A stretch of 32,330 nucleotides of DNA. It comes from CAYXZO01 sp964469505. GTDB taxonomy: Bacteria; Fidelibacterota; UBA8477; JABMPR01. Below the pieces are notes generated by a model. That model saw only the letters and a program-made list of their open reading frames with translations, made no database searches and had not been told where the DNA came from. Both the position numbers and the translations under genes were made by a program. Location: NCBI GenBank assembly GCA_964469505.1, contig CAYXZO010000027.1, forward strand, positions 1 to 32,330, given 5' to 3'. Shown one piece after another: positions 32,315 through 32,330 of this stretch. Numbering within the stretch: the first letter of the stretch is position 1; each line of letters opens with the position of its first letter.

Positions 32315-32330
32315 AGCGCTCTGCCGATTT

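Noticed and set aside
1..32330. CRISPR arrays, prophage modules, toxin-antitoxin or defence systems
   Set aside because: No regularly spaced repeats and no phage or defence-type proteins were seen. The only mobile signal is the IS256-type fragment at the left edge.

Overview
The window is a housekeeping stretch of a bacterial chromosome with about 50% G+C. It probably comes from the FCB superphylum or a related uncultured lineage (Calditrichota, KSB1 or Marinimicrobia-like). This placement is inferred from a GWxTD-domain protein, outer-membrane and lipoprotein-type exported proteins, a methylmalonyl-CoA epimerase and a cobalamin-dependent (class II) ribonucleotide reductase. No 16S rRNA gene is present, so it is not proven. 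Nearly all genes read on the minus strand; only the ribonucleotide reductase reads on the plus strand.

Layout from low to high coordinates. (1) 1-417 holds the 5' part of an IS256/Mutator-type transposase, cut by the window edge, with a disrupted start region and a hairpin that would cover its Shine-Dalgarno sequence. (2) 418-6055 holds methylmalonyl-CoA epimerase, a PBP4-type lipoprotein, an enolase-superfamily epimerase, a DUF1611/DgcN-like protein, a methyltransferase and an enoyl-CoA hydratase. The epimerase, DUF1611 and PBP4 genes together suggest D-glutamate or murein-peptide processing. (3) 6204-10007 holds trkH, trkA and threonine aldolase, overlapping or tightly coupled. (4) 10036-14475 holds a cohesin-like lipoprotein, recN, a VanZ-like protein, the NAD(P)HX repair enzyme and acpS, joined by 4-11 bp overlaps. 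(5) 14555-26533, read leftward from a good promoter before the HIT gene, is HIT, smc, GWxTD protein, ROK sugar kinase, comF, fba, pgk, tpiA, secG, tRNA-Leu(GAG) and a TPR protein. Within it, fba-pgk-tpiA-secG is a compact glycolysis block with gaps of 2-6 bp. (6) 26677-29438 holds folB, folK, deoxynucleoside kinase, a small membrane protein, an RsbW-like anti-sigma factor and a beta-barrel-like protein. (7) tRNA-Gly(CCC) has its own promoter and terminator. (8) Diverging from it is the class II ribonucleotide reductase, preceded by two NrdR-box-like sites exactly 31 bp apart, a sigma70-type promoter and a long leader with a 9-bp hairpin.

Taken together the genes serve central carbon flow (glucokinase, aldolase, PGK, TPI), propionyl/acyl-CoA metabolism, dNTP and folate supply, potassium uptake, cell-wall turnover, chromosome maintenance and protein export. 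I found no CRISPR array, prophage or obvious defence system. The points most worth checking are the NrdR/leader architecture, the damaged IS256 end with its fold-back hairpin, the DgcN/DgcA-like pair beside a PBP4 gene, and a ROK kinase without its zinc cysteines.
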